From Rhizobium sp. N324 (GTDB lineage Bacteria; Pseudomonadota; Alphaproteobacteria; Rhizobiales; Rhizobiaceae): 64,000 nt of DNA. The stretch spans positions 186,001 through 250,000 of the forward strand of contig NZ_CP013635.1 of NCBI RefSeq assembly GCF_001664485.1, given 5' to 3'. The notes below the pieces were generated by a model. It worked only from the letters and a program-made list of their open reading frames with translations, ran no database searches and was not told the origin of the DNA. The translations under genes and the position numbers were made by a program. Below are positions 45,527 through 54,080 of this stretch, piece by piece (position 1 is the first letter of the stretch; the number at the start of each line of letters is the position of its first letter).

Positions 45527-46602
45527 ACGCCACCCGTGACATCGGCCAGCGCCACCGCCTTGCCGCTTTCGGCCGATCGCGCGACGGCGACCATGGCGCG
45601 GACGGAGGCCAGGCCGTCATCGATGTCGGCGCCTTCCATCACTGCGCCATCCAGAATGGTGCGGGCGAAGCCTTCGACCTGACGGCGATAAAAATGACCG
45701 TCGGCGCCGAGAACGCGATGGGTCGCGCCGTCGGCTTCCCGGAAAATGTCGACTTCGCTGGTTTTGTAGTACCAGGGGTTATAGGTCTTTCCCAAAATGC
45801 TGCCGTTCTTGCCGTAGATCTGGAAACCCTCGTGCCAGTCCATGCGCACCTGGACGGTGAGATCGAGGTGGCCGAGCGTGCCGGAGGCAAACTCCACATC
45901 GACGAACCAGCACCAGATGCCGGCTCGCTCACTCAGACGCGCGGTGACGGCAACGATGTCGCCGGCAAAATAACGCGCCGTGTCGATCAGGTGGCAGCCA
46001 TGCGCCAGCATGTAATAGCGGCGCAGGTCGGCTTTCGGATTGGCGGCGGGTTTTCGCGCATTGGCGCTGGCAACGATCAGCGGCTGGACCGCATCGGTCA
46101 TCGGATAGCGGTGGGTGCTGTCGCAATACCATGCCTTCAGCGCAACCATCTCGCCCATCTCGTCGCGGATGAAGGATTTCGCCGCCTGAAGCCCGGCGTC
46201 GAAACGCTTCATATGCCCGACCTGAAACACTTTTCCCGACGTCTCGACTTCAGCCTTCAATTCAAGGCATTCCTCGACGGTGACACCGACCGGTTTCTCG
46301 CACAGCACATGCTTGCCCGCCTGAAGGGCGCGGATCGAGGCCGGGACGTGAAAGGTATCGGCGGTGGCGATGATCACCGCATCAAGGTCGGGATCGGCCA
46401 GCATCTTGTCATAGTCGTCGTAGGTTTTTTCCGCTCCATGGGTGATTGCCATTCGTTCGCGGAGATCCGCGGCGACGTCGCAGATCGCATAGAGATCGGC
46501 ATTCACAGCCTTCGTGCAGCTCTCGAAGTGCGCGGCCTGGGCAATCTGGCCGGCCCCCAGTACGCCGATGCGGAGGCGCCGTTCCTGTTTTGCTGGCATC
46601 AA
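45523..46602 (-). CDS. Gfo/Idh/MocA family dehydrogenase
   Basis: 359 residues. NAD(P) site IGVLGAGQIAQAAHF, EKP motif LCEKPVGVTVEECL, and an active-site DTARY after a histidine (LAHGCHLIDTARY). Likely oxidises a sugar, polyol or glycoside. ATGA overlap with the following isomerase gene suggests sequential action. It lies 8 bases after the ATPase gene. Confidence 0.87.
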   Translation of the reverse strand: MMPAKQERRLRIGVLGAGQIAQAAHFESCTKAVNADLYAICDVAADLRERMAITHGAEKTYDDYDKMLADPDLDAVIIATADTFHVPASIRALQAGKHVLCEKPVGVTVEECLELKAEVETSGKVFQVGHMKRFDAGLQAAKSFIRDEMGEMVALKAWYCDSTHRYPMTDAVQPLIVASANARKPAANPKADLRRYYMLAHGCHLIDTARYFAGDIVAVTARLSERAGIWCWFVDVEFASGTLGHLDLTVQVRMDWHEGFQIYGKNGSILGKTYNPWYYKTSEVDIFREADGATHRVLGADGHFYRRQVEGFARTILDGAVMEGADIDDGLASVRAMVAVARSAESGKAVALADVTGGV

Positions 46603-46610
46603 GAAGCCCT

Positions 46611-47798
46611 CTAGGTCGGATGTTGAAGATGAACGCCGGTTTCGTATTCGCTTAACAACGCCACATGGGTTTGAGGATGGAAAAAATGAAGTTTCGCCGG
46701 ATCGATTGCCAGATTGATCGATTGGCCTGCCTCGACCGTACTGACAGCTTCGAAGCGGGCGACGGCGTTGGCCGCACCGCTCAGGTCTTCGACGGCGTCG
46801 GGGTCGCCCGAGTCGATCCGAACCGCGTCGATCTTCAAATGCACGATCAACTCGGAGCCAAGCTCCTCGATCGATTTGACGACGACCGGGATCGTCGGAT
46901 GGGAGGCCCCGGACGGCAACCGGCTGTCGTAGAGGTCCTCCGGCCGAACGCCGAAGATCAGCGCCTTTCCCTCGAAGGCGGAAAGGCCGGGAGCACGCTC
47001 GAAGGCGCCGTCGGACAAGGGGATGGAGAAGCCTGGCAGATGGATCCGCATGCCCTCCAGACGCCCTTCGAACAGGTTCATCGACGGCGAGCCGATAAAG
47101 CCTGCGACAAACGCATTGACCGGGCGGTGATAGAGCGCCTTAGGCGTATCCACCTGCTGAAGCACGCCACCCTTCAGCACCGCGACGCGATCGCCCATGG
47201 TCAGGGCTTCTGTCTGATCATGCGTCACGTAGATCGTCGTCACCCCCAGCTGCCGCTGCAGGCTTGCGATTTCGGCGCGCATCTGAACTCGCAGCTTGGC
47301 ATCGAGGTTGGAGAGCGGCTCGTCCATGAGGAATGCCGCGGGCTCACGGACCATGGCGCGGCCCATCGCAACACGCTGGCGCTGGCCGCCGGAAAGCTGA
47401 GCGGGTTTGTTGCCGAGCAGGCTTTCCAGCTGCAGGATCTTGGCGATCTCCTGCACGCGCTTGGTTCGCTCGGCCTTGCTCTTGCCGGCCAGTTTCATCG
47501 AAAAGGCGATGTTGTCGAACACGGTCATGTGCGGATAGAGCGCATAGCTCTGAAACACCACGGCAATGTCCCGGTCCTTGGGCGCCAGATCGACGACGTC
47601 CTGACCGCCGATGCTTAGAGTTCCGCTGCTGATTTCCTCGAGCCCGGCGATCATGCGGAGCGCGGTTGATTTTCCGCATCCGGACGGACCGACCAGAATC
47701 AGAAACTCGCCGTCATGGATCGTCAGGCTCAGATCCTTGATCGCATGGTAGCTGTTTCCATAGGTCTTGCAGATCTTGTCCAATACAACCACGGCCAC
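46611..47798 (-). CDS. Sugar ABC transporter ATP-binding protein (MalK/UgpC type), without adjacent permeases
   Basis: 395 residues from the GTG at 47798, with GGAGG seven bases upstream; longer frames upstream are non-coding. Walker [10 protein letters not shown], signature [16 protein letters not shown], Walker [17 protein letters not shown] and a C-terminal TOBE-type domain. It starts a six-gene metabolic operon but no permease or binding protein gene is next to it. The nearest set lacking an ATPase is at 55570-58761, a plausible partner. Confidence 0.9.
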   Translation of the reverse strand: MAVVVLDKICKTYGNSYHAIKDLSLTIHDGEFLILVGPSGCGKSTALRMIAGLEEISSGTLSIGGQDVVDLAPKDRDIAVVFQSYALYPHMTVFDNIAFSMKLAGKSKAERTKRVQEIAKILQLESLLGNKPAQLSGGQRQRVAMGRAMVREPAAFLMDEPLSNLDAKLRVQMRAEIASLQRQLGVTTIYVTHDQTEALTMGDRVAVLKGGVLQQVDTPKALYHRPVNAFVAGFIGSPSMNLFEGRLEGMRIHLPGFSIPLSDGAFERAPGLSAFEGKALIFGVRPEDLYDSRLPSGASHPTIPVVVKSIEELGSELIVHLKIDAVRIDSGDPDAVEDLSGAANAVARFEAVSTVEAGQSINLAIDPAKLHFFHPQTHVALLSEYETGVHLQHPT

Positions 47799-48110
47799 GT
47801 CTCGTCCTCCCGTATCCGCCCGCTCACGTCTTCGATCGGCGCTCCGCCACCGCCGATCCTTTCGACAAGAAGGCTCAGGCCTGAGCTTCAAAGTCAACAG
47901 AAGAATCGAGGAGATTTCGCCATACGCCATCCACAGATCTGGTTATCTTTTTGAAACTACTCATTTTTATTTAATTTATTTGCGCGCTTATATTTTTTTA
48001 CGCGCGTAATTTTTAGAGCCGATGCGACAGTCGTTGATGGCCGTTTCAAGCCTTACGGTCAGCGAGGGGCTCCGCACGGGCTGCCAAGGCTGCCACCTAT
48101 CAACTGCGCG
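47799..48110. promoter_or_regulatory. Upstream region of the ATPase-led sugar operon, with two palindromes
   Basis: A 14-bp perfect palindrome GCTCAGGCCTGAGC lies at 47873-47886, and a 12-bp perfect palindrome TTACGCGCGTAA at 47998-48009, next to a similar TTTGCGCGCTTA at 47979-47990 in a very AT-rich stretch (47941-48012). These are candidate operators and promoter for the minus-strand operon. No gene seen. Confidence 0.45.
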
Positions 48111-49052
48111 CTAATCGTGACATCCCGGGATCGGGCGCGGCGTCGGTGCATTTGCCCCTGCTATCCATGCCCGGCACGTCCGGTTGTCCGGCAGGCCCCT
48201 GCGCCCTCCGCGCGCGGTCACGGAAATGGCGGCAGCCGCTGTGGCATAGGCTACGCAATCCAGCGGGCTCTTCCCCTCGGCAAGGGCAAGAGCGTAGGCA
48301 CCGTGAAAACAGTCGCCGGCGCCGGTCGTGTCGACCGCTTGAACCTGATAGGCCGGCAAGTGCCACCGGGTGGGATCGCCTTTCTGGCGGAGGCAGGTCC
48401 CTCGTTCGCTATCGGTCAGCACGACAGCGGACCTCTGCGCTGACCAGAGCGCGTCCAGGATCGCCGCCGGATCGGTGTGGCCGGTATACTCCCTCGCGAA
48501 AGCCAGCGGCAGCACCAGATGGTCGGCGAAGGCGAGGATTCGGTCCGTCGCAGCGCCGACCGTCCATTCGATGTCGGCTATCACGGCAAGGCCGAGCGCC
48601 CGCGCCCGTGCCACGACGCTTTCCGAGTGTGTGGCATAACCATCGATCAGCAGGACGGGGGCCTGCATCAGAACATCGTCGGGCAGCGCATCCGACGTGC
48701 CATGCAGCACATCGTCGTCGTAAGCTATGAACCGGTCGCCGTCAGGACCGACGGTGATCACGGAGCGGATCGGCGCGGCAGCGGCGTGGCGCGGCGCCAG
48801 GGATATGTCGACGCCCTCGCGCGCGAGCTCGGCCCCGGCCGGATCGGCCGCAGCATCCTCACCGAGCCAGCCGATGAAGCCGGCGCGGCCGCCGAGCCTA
48901 GCGACGGCGACCAGGGCCGTCGCCACGTTGCCGCCATGGTCGGTTGCCCGTTTCGTCACCTTCCCCTTGCCGGCCGAAAGCCCCCGATCGACATAAATGA
49001 TGTCATCGATGGCAAGGGCGCCGAAGCCCAGAACCTGGAGCGGGCGCGACAT
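48111..49052 (-). CDS. PfkB family carbohydrate kinase
   Basis: 313 residues, ribokinase fold. N-terminal GGNVATALVAVARLGG, and the catalytic signature DTTGAGDCFHGAYALAL with the base Asp. Its start lies 3 bases after the stop of the class I aldolase gene, which suggests the kinase makes the phosphorylated ketose the aldolase then splits. Confidence 0.88.
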   Translation of the reverse strand: MSRPLQVLGFGALAIDDIIYVDRGLSAGKGKVTKRATDHGGNVATALVAVARLGGRAGFIGWLGEDAAADPAGAELAREGVDISLAPRHAAAAPIRSVITVGPDGDRFIAYDDDVLHGTSDALPDDVLMQAPVLLIDGYATHSESVVARARALGLAVIADIEWTVGAATDRILAFADHLVLPLAFAREYTGHTDPAAILDALWSAQRSAVVLTDSERGTCLRQKGDPTRWHLPAYQVQAVDTTGAGDCFHGAYALALAEGKSPLDCVAYATAAAAISVTARGGRRGLPDNRTCRAWIAGANAPTPRPIPGCHD

Positions 49053-49055
49053 GGC

Positions 49056-49856
49056 TCAAGCGCCGGCCGCCGCCAGCGCCTCCTCCGGCGCCATGCCATT
49101 ATGAATAACGAATTTGAAGGCGCGCGCGGCCATGGTCGTATCGCCGTGACCCCAGAGGTTGCGGCCGACGACCGCGCCCTTGGCGCCGGCGCGCAATGCT
49201 TCCGATGTCTGGACGAGCGCGCCGAGCAGCGTATCGGTCTTCGGGCCGCCGGCAATCACCACCGGGATCGGGCAAGTGGCGACGGTCTCGCGGAAAGATT
49301 CGAAATCCCCGGTGTAGCCGACCTTGATCACGTCGACGCCGGCTTCGAAACCGATGCGCACCGCATAGGCGATTTCATCCGGGGTGAACACGATCTTGCC
49401 GCCGTCGGAGAAATCACGGGGATAGACATGGGCGACGACCGGCATTTCGAAGCGGGCGGCAGCGTTGACCGTGTCGGTCAGCCAGCGGATATATTCTCCT
49501 TCGGTGGCGCCGCGCACCGGAATGGCGACGGCCAGTGCGTCCGCACCATAGCGCACCGCGTCTTCCGGGGTGGCGATGAGCTGGCGAATCCGATCGTCGG
49601 CGGTGAAGCAGCCGCCCTGAATGACGAGGGCTGCCTTTCCGGCATAGTCCGACCAGAGGTGGCGCGCCGCGCCGGGCTGGATGCTGATGTAGTCGGGGCC
49701 TCCCGCCATGACGCGTCTGAGCGCGCCCGGCAGATCGGCAAGACCGCCCTCGCGAACATTGCCATAACCGACAAAATGGTCGACCGCGCCCCCAAACAAA
49801 TGCCCCGAGGGGTTCGAGAACAGGCGTGCGAGGCGGACTTTCGTTCCGAGTCCCAT
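49056..49856 (-). CDS. Class I aldolase, DeoC/FbaB (DhnA) family
   Basis: 266 residues from the ATG at 49856 with AAGGAAG upstream. TIM barrel with the Schiff-base Lys in GVDVIKVGYTGDF and phosphate-binding VIAGGPKTD and GAVVGRNLWG. The family includes archaeal-type fructose-bisphosphate aldolase, LsrF and sulfofructose-phosphate aldolase. With a PfkB kinase and DeoR regulator adjacent, the triad resembles kinase-aldolase sugar pathways of the Embden-Meyerhof style, but the sugar is unknown. Confidence 0.86.
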   Translation of the reverse strand: MGLGTKVRLARLFSNPSGHLFGGAVDHFVGYGNVREGGLADLPGALRRVMAGGPDYISIQPGAARHLWSDYAGKAALVIQGGCFTADDRIRQLIATPEDAVRYGADALAVAIPVRGATEGEYIRWLTDTVNAAARFEMPVVAHVYPRDFSDGGKIVFTPDEIAYAVRIGFEAGVDVIKVGYTGDFESFRETVATCPIPVVIAGGPKTDTLLGALVQTSEALRAGAKGAVVGRNLWGHGDTTMAARAFKFVIHNGMAPEEALAAAGA

Positions 49857-49920
49857 GGCGATGCTTCCTTTGCGATTGCGGCGTCGAAAATGCCGGCGGC
49901 GTTGTTGAGAAAACCCTAAC

Positions 49921-49960
49921 TCGAAAACAAACAAATGTTCAATATTTCGAATTCTTTCGT
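49921..49960. promoter_or_regulatory. DeoR-type repeats between the aldolase and DeoR genes
   Basis: TTTCG occurs at 49945-49949 and 49955-49959, with CGAAAA at 49922-49927 in the opposite sense, in an AT-rich divergent promoter. Repeated TTTCG blocks are common in DeoR-family operators. Similar blocks lie at 55182-55202. Confidence 0.4.
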
Positions 49961-50104
49961 TTTCACGCGGAAAGAGAATTTTTGACGTGCATTTTTTGCT
50001 ACTGAAGGCTATTTATGCAGCATAAGCCGCAGCATCAGGCGGCTGTCTTTCGTTTTTCAAAAGTCGCCTTATCACAACGAGGCGCGCCGCAGCCGGGATC
50101 GAAC

Positions 50105-50866
50105 ATGCTTGCAGAACAGAGGCGGCAGCAGATCATGCTGGAACTTCAACGGGTCGGTCAGGCCCGCACCCGCCAGCTCGCGGAATTCTTCGAGGTTTCG
50201 GAAGTCACGATCCGCTCCGATCTCGAAATCATGGACGCGAAGAAGCAGCTGATCAAAACGCATGGCGGAGCAATCGCCCTGCCGTCCGACTCGCCGGCCG
50301 CAGCCTTCGAGGAGCGCATGCAGCGCAATTTCGATGCGAAGCGGCGCATTGCCCAGGTGGCCGCGCGGCAGATCATCGACAACCAGTCGATCGTCTTCGA
50401 CAGCGGCTCGACGCTGCTGCAGGTGGCCATGCAGATGCCGCCGGTCAACAACGTCGTGGTGGCGACGACGGCGATGAACATCGCCCAGCATCTGATGTAC
50501 CGGCCGGGGCTCGACGTCCACATGATCGGCGGCCGGGTGTTTCCCAGCACCGTCAGCACGATCGTCTCGGATTCCGACAAGGCGGTCGGCGGGCTCGTCG
50601 CCCACCAGGCCTTCGTCAGCGCCCATGCGATCGATCAGGCCTTTGACGTCGTCGATGTCTCCGAGGATATCGCGCGCACCAAGCGCAACCTGGTTCGCAT
50701 GGCCCGGCGCGTCGTGCTGGTGGCGGATTCGAGCAAGTTCGATATCGGTGCCTCCTCGAAAGCCTTCTCGCTGTCGCGCGTCGACCTGATCATCACCGAC
50801 AGCAACATGCCGCACAGCATCCGCCACCGGCTGGACAAACTCGGCGTGGAGGTCCGTTACGCGTGA
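50105..50866 (+). CDS. DeoR family transcriptional regulator
   Basis: 253 residues from the ATG at 50105 (MLAEQRRQQIMLEL), the usual start for the family. Winged helix FFEVSEVTIRSDLEIMDAK, then a DeoRC sugar-phosphate sensor with FDSGSTLLQVA and VVLVADSSKFD. Divergent from the aldolase-kinase pair, so it probably represses them and responds to a phosphorylated sugar intermediate. Confidence 0.9.
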   Translation: MLAEQRRQQIMLELQRVGQARTRQLAEFFEVSEVTIRSDLEIMDAKKQLIKTHGGAIALPSDSPAAAFEERMQRNFDAKRRIAQVAARQIIDNQSIVFDSGSTLLQVAMQMPPVNNVVVATTAMNIAQHLMYRPGLDVHMIGGRVFPSTVSTIVSDSDKAVGGLVAHQAFVSAHAIDQAFDVVDVSEDIARTKRNLVRMARRVVLVADSSKFDIGASSKAFSLSRVDLIITDSNMPHSIRHRLDKLGVEVRYA

Positions 50867-50871
50867 TCTTC

Positions 50872-50910
50872 AGCCTCTCTCTTCACGGGAGAAGCGAGCC
50901 GGGAGAGGCT
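50872..50910. terminator. Hairpin between convergent DeoR and isomerase genes
   Basis: AGCCTCTC (50872-50879) pairs with GAGAGGCT (50903-50910), followed by TTT on the plus strand. A likely bidirectional 3' end for the genes ending at 50866 (+) and 50954 (-), though the T-run is short. Confidence 0.4.
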
Positions 50911-50953
50911 TTGCCGCGGCTCTATGGCGCTCGGCGCCAGGGGACGAGATCGG

Positions 50954-51772
50954 CTAAAACCCCAGTCGTCGAAGCGTCTCGCGATTCTTGCCAACGGCGG
51001 CGGCAGGATCGGTTCCGGCATGGTCCGACTCTTCCTCCACCACGATCCAGCCGGTAAATTCCGGCGCCGCCCGAACGGCCGAAATCACGGCAGGCACGTC
51101 GCAGACGCCTTCGCCGAGCATCGCCCAGATCCCGCCGGCGCCGACATCCTTCAGATGCACGTAGCGTATACGGTCCCGGTAGGCCGAAAGCGTGTCGCCG
51201 ATCTCCTGGCCGCCCCGCAGGATATGGCCGGTATCCGGCACCCAACCCACGCGTGGATCCAGGAGAGCAAACAGCCGGTCATAATCGGCCCTGGTGAAGA
51301 GCAGCGTATTGTGGTGCGAGGAAGGGTGGACGGCGACGGCGACACCAGCCGACCGTCCGATCTCGGTCGCGCGATTATAGCACTCCGCCGCAATGGCGAA
51401 CTTCTCCTCGCGCGGCCCATCCGAAACGACCGTGGCCGACCCCATTGAGACCATCGCACCGGGAAAATTCGCCACGAAATCCACCCATCGCCGGGCCGTC
51501 TCCAGATCGGAGGCGATATTTTCCGTCACCGTGAAACCGCTGGCGGAGCCGAAGGCAAAGGAAACCAGCGTCAAACCGGCCTCCGCAAGCGTCCGGGCAA
51601 AGTCGACAGGCTTAAGCGCGTAGTGACCGATCATCGTGTCGGTGATTTCGAGACCGGCATATCCGCCGTCGGCGATGGCGCGCACCAGATCGTCCGGCCC
51701 GCCGCTCCACCTCTTGCCCAGCATTTCCCAGGTGAAAGTCTGGCAGCCGATCTTCAGCGCAGCATCGTTCAT
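50954..51772 (-). CDS. Sugar phosphate isomerase/epimerase (IolE-like)
   Basis: 272 residues, xylose isomerase-like barrel. Opening KIGCQTFTWEMLGK is typical of IolE/Hyi-like proteins. Metal ligands likely in VAVHPSSHHN, GWVPDTGHILRGG, VHLKDVG and VVEEESDHAG. Single gene, divergent from the Gfo/Idh-esterase pair. Possible substrate: inosose or a keto-sugar; function not fixed. Confidence 0.85.
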   Translation of the reverse strand: MNDAALKIGCQTFTWEMLGKRWSGGPDDLVRAIADGGYAGLEITDTMIGHYALKPVDFARTLAEAGLTLVSFAFGSASGFTVTENIASDLETARRWVDFVANFPGAMVSMGSATVVSDGPREEKFAIAAECYNRATEIGRSAGVAVAVHPSSHHNTLLFTRADYDRLFALLDPRVGWVPDTGHILRGGQEIGDTLSAYRDRIRYVHLKDVGAGGIWAMLGEGVCDVPAVISAVRAAPEFTGWIVVEEESDHAGTDPAAAVGKNRETLRRLGF

Positions 51773-51991
51773 AACTTGGTCCTGACCTATTCGTTGGTGA
51801 CAGCCGAAATCGAAGGAGATCCACGCAGGCGATCATCGCGGCAATACGAAGGGCTTTGAATTGCGACGCTTCCCAACGTCTTGTCATTTCGTAGGGGAAA
51901 ATGTTAGCGTGCGTCAACATAATTTATTGCTCGCGAATTCAACGTTTATCCGCGGCTCTCCGCGCACGGAACGGCAAGGTCAGGTTCTTCA

Positions 51992-53128
51992 ATGGCACAG
52001 ACACTCAGGATCGGCGTTGTCGGATGCGGCAGCATTTCGCTCGCCTATATGCGCAACGCGCCGCTGTTTCGCGGCGTCGAAATCACCGCCTGTGCGGATC
52101 TCAACGCAGACGCCGCCAAGCGCCGTGCAGCCGAGTTCAATCTGCGGATAGCCGAGGTCGACGCCCTCATCGACGACAGGAATATCGACCTGATCCTCAA
52201 CCTGACGATTCCGGCCGCGCATTTCGACGTCTCGATGCGGGCGCTGTCGGCGGGCAAACATGTCTTCACCGAAAAGCCGATCGGCGTCACGGCCGCGGAA
52301 GGCCGCCTGCTGGTGGGCGCGGCTGCCGAAAACGGTCTCATGCTCGGTTCGGCCCCGGACACCTTCCTGGGGGCAGCCGGACGCCATGCCCGGCGGCAGA
52401 TGGAAGCCGGCGCCATCGGCAGGCCGGTAACGGGAACGGCCTTCATGATGGGCCGCGGCATGGAGCATTGGCATCCGGACCCCAGCTTCTACTACCAGGC
52501 CGGCGCAGGCCCGGTGATGGACATGGGCCCCTATTACCTGACGATGATGGTCAATCTGATGGGGCCGATCCGCCGGGTGCAAGCCGTCGCCACAAGCGGG
52601 CAGGAAGAGCGGCTCATCACCGCCGAAGGGCCGAAACAGGGCACCACGTTCAAAGTCGGCACACCGACCAACGTGCTTTCGCTGCTGGAATTTAATTGCG
52701 GCGCCACGGTTACCTTCGGCGCCTCCTGGGACGTCTTTCGCCATTCCAACCACCCGATCGAACTGCATGGCACCGAAGGATCGCTGCGCCTGCCCGACCC
52801 CGACAATTTCGGCGGCCGCATCGCGCTCTCCAACCGTGGCGCGCCCTGGGAGGAAACCGATACGTCAGGCGCACTCTTCGGTGCCGTCAACTGGCCGATC
52901 GCGGCACCGGACCGCGCCAATTATCGCATGCTTGGCCTTGCCGACCTCGCCCGCGCCATCATCGAAGGCCGGACGCCACGTGCTTCAGGGGATCTCGCGC
53001 TGCATGTGCTCGATGTCATGGAAGCAATCCTGCGGGCAGGTGAAACCGGTGTCGCCCAGACCATTCCGAATACTGTCGCCCAGCCGAGCGAATTGGGGGA
53101 AGACGAAGCAAGGAGCCTGCTTGCATGA
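51992..53128 (+). CDS. Gfo/Idh/MocA family dehydrogenase
   Basis: 378 residues. NAD(P) site IGVVGCGSISLAYM, EKP motif FTEKPIGVTAAEGR and the substrate region MDMGPYYLTMMVNLMG. Third member of this family in the window. ATGA overlap with a hydrolase gene downstream shows coupled translation. Likely oxidises a sugar or inositol-like substrate. Confidence 0.87.
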   Translation: MAQTLRIGVVGCGSISLAYMRNAPLFRGVEITACADLNADAAKRRAAEFNLRIAEVDALIDDRNIDLILNLTIPAAHFDVSMRALSAGKHVFTEKPIGVTAAEGRLLVGAAAENGLMLGSAPDTFLGAAGRHARRQMEAGAIGRPVTGTAFMMGRGMEHWHPDPSFYYQAGAGPVMDMGPYYLTMMVNLMGPIRRVQAVATSGQEERLITAEGPKQGTTFKVGTPTNVLSLLEFNCGATVTFGASWDVFRHSNHPIELHGTEGSLRLPDPDNFGGRIALSNRGAPWEETDTSGALFGAVNWPIAAPDRANYRMLGLADLARAIIEGRTPRASGDLALHVLDVMEAILRAGETGVAQTIPNTVAQPSELGEDEARSLLA

Positions 53129-54060
53129 CGCAGATGGATGAATCCGCAAGACGCGCACTGGCATGGCCGGGCGATCCGCAGGAGCCGGTGGAAAACTGCA
53201 CTCCGGCGCTGGCGCGGCAACAATATCTGGACGGTTTCGCAGACATCCAGTGGCCGCTCGAGGATGTGGCCGAGATGTCGGAGAGGCATGCCGGCGCAAT
53301 CCGGGTGAAGATATGGCGCGGCCGCACCGCGCCGGGCCAAGCAGCTCCGGCCTTGCTTTATCTCCATGGCGGCGGCTTTGTGATCGGCGCGCCGGAAACC
53401 CATGAGGATATCTGCCGGACGCTTGCCAATATGATTGGCGCCGTGGTGATCTCGCCCGACTATCGCCTCGCCCCGGAACATCCCTTTCCGGCAGCGATCG
53501 AAGATTGCGCAGCCACGCTCTTCTGGATGAGGGATCAGGCTGACGCCCTCGGCATCGATCCGGCACGAATCGTCGTTGGCGGCGATAGCGCCGGCGGAAA
53601 TCTCGCCGCCGTCATCGCCCTTTTGGCGAGGGACGGAGAGGTGCCTGATGTCATCGGGCAGGTGCTGATCTATCCGGTGACCGACCAGTTGCAGGCAAGC
53701 GACAGCTACATGCGGTACGCCGAGGATTTCGGCCTGACGGCAGCGGCGATGCGATGGTTCCGGGATCACTATCTGCCGGTGACGGCAAGCCGCTCCGACT
53801 GGCGGGCCTCGCCGCTTCGCGCGGCATCACTCGCCGGCGTGGCGCCGGCCTTCGTGATCCTTGCCGGCCACGACGTGCTGTTCGACGAAGGCGCGCTTTA
53901 TGCCGAGCGGCTCAATTCGGAAGCGCGGGCGACAAGCCGGACCTGGCCCGGACAGATCCACGGCTTCGTCTCGAAGAGACGGGCCATTCCCGAGGCGCAG
54001 GAGGCGCTCGAAGCCATTGCAGTGGCATGGCGCGCCATGGACCCTGCACTGGCGCGGTGA
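53125..54060 (+). CDS. Alpha/beta hydrolase, hormone-sensitive lipase (HSL) family
   Basis: 311 residues. Oxyanion motif YLHGGGFVIG, nucleophile GGDSAGGNLAA, acid in HDVLFDEGA and catalytic His in QIHGFVSKRR. Family members hydrolyse short acyl esters; here it may remove acyl groups from a sugar before or after oxidation by the coupled dehydrogenase. Confidence 0.88.
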   Translation: MTQMDESARRALAWPGDPQEPVENCTPALARQQYLDGFADIQWPLEDVAEMSERHAGAIRVKIWRGRTAPGQAAPALLYLHGGGFVIGAPETHEDICRTLANMIGAVVISPDYRLAPEHPFPAAIEDCAATLFWMRDQADALGIDPARIVVGGDSAGGNLAAVIALLARDGEVPDVIGQVLIYPVTDQLQASDSYMRYAEDFGLTAAAMRWFRDHYLPVTASRSDWRASPLRAASLAGVAPAFVILAGHDVLFDEGALYAERLNSEARATSRTWPGQIHGFVSKRRAIPEAQEALEAIAVAWRAMDPALAR

Positions 54061-54080
54061 AGCCACGCCCCACGATGCTC

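Noticed and set aside
48111..50866. Assignment of the PfkB-aldolase-DeoR set as a sulfoquinovose pathway
   Set aside because: Layout is similar but no sulfoquinovosidase, sulfolactaldehyde enzyme or sulfonate exporter is present, and I cannot see sulfonate-specific residues.
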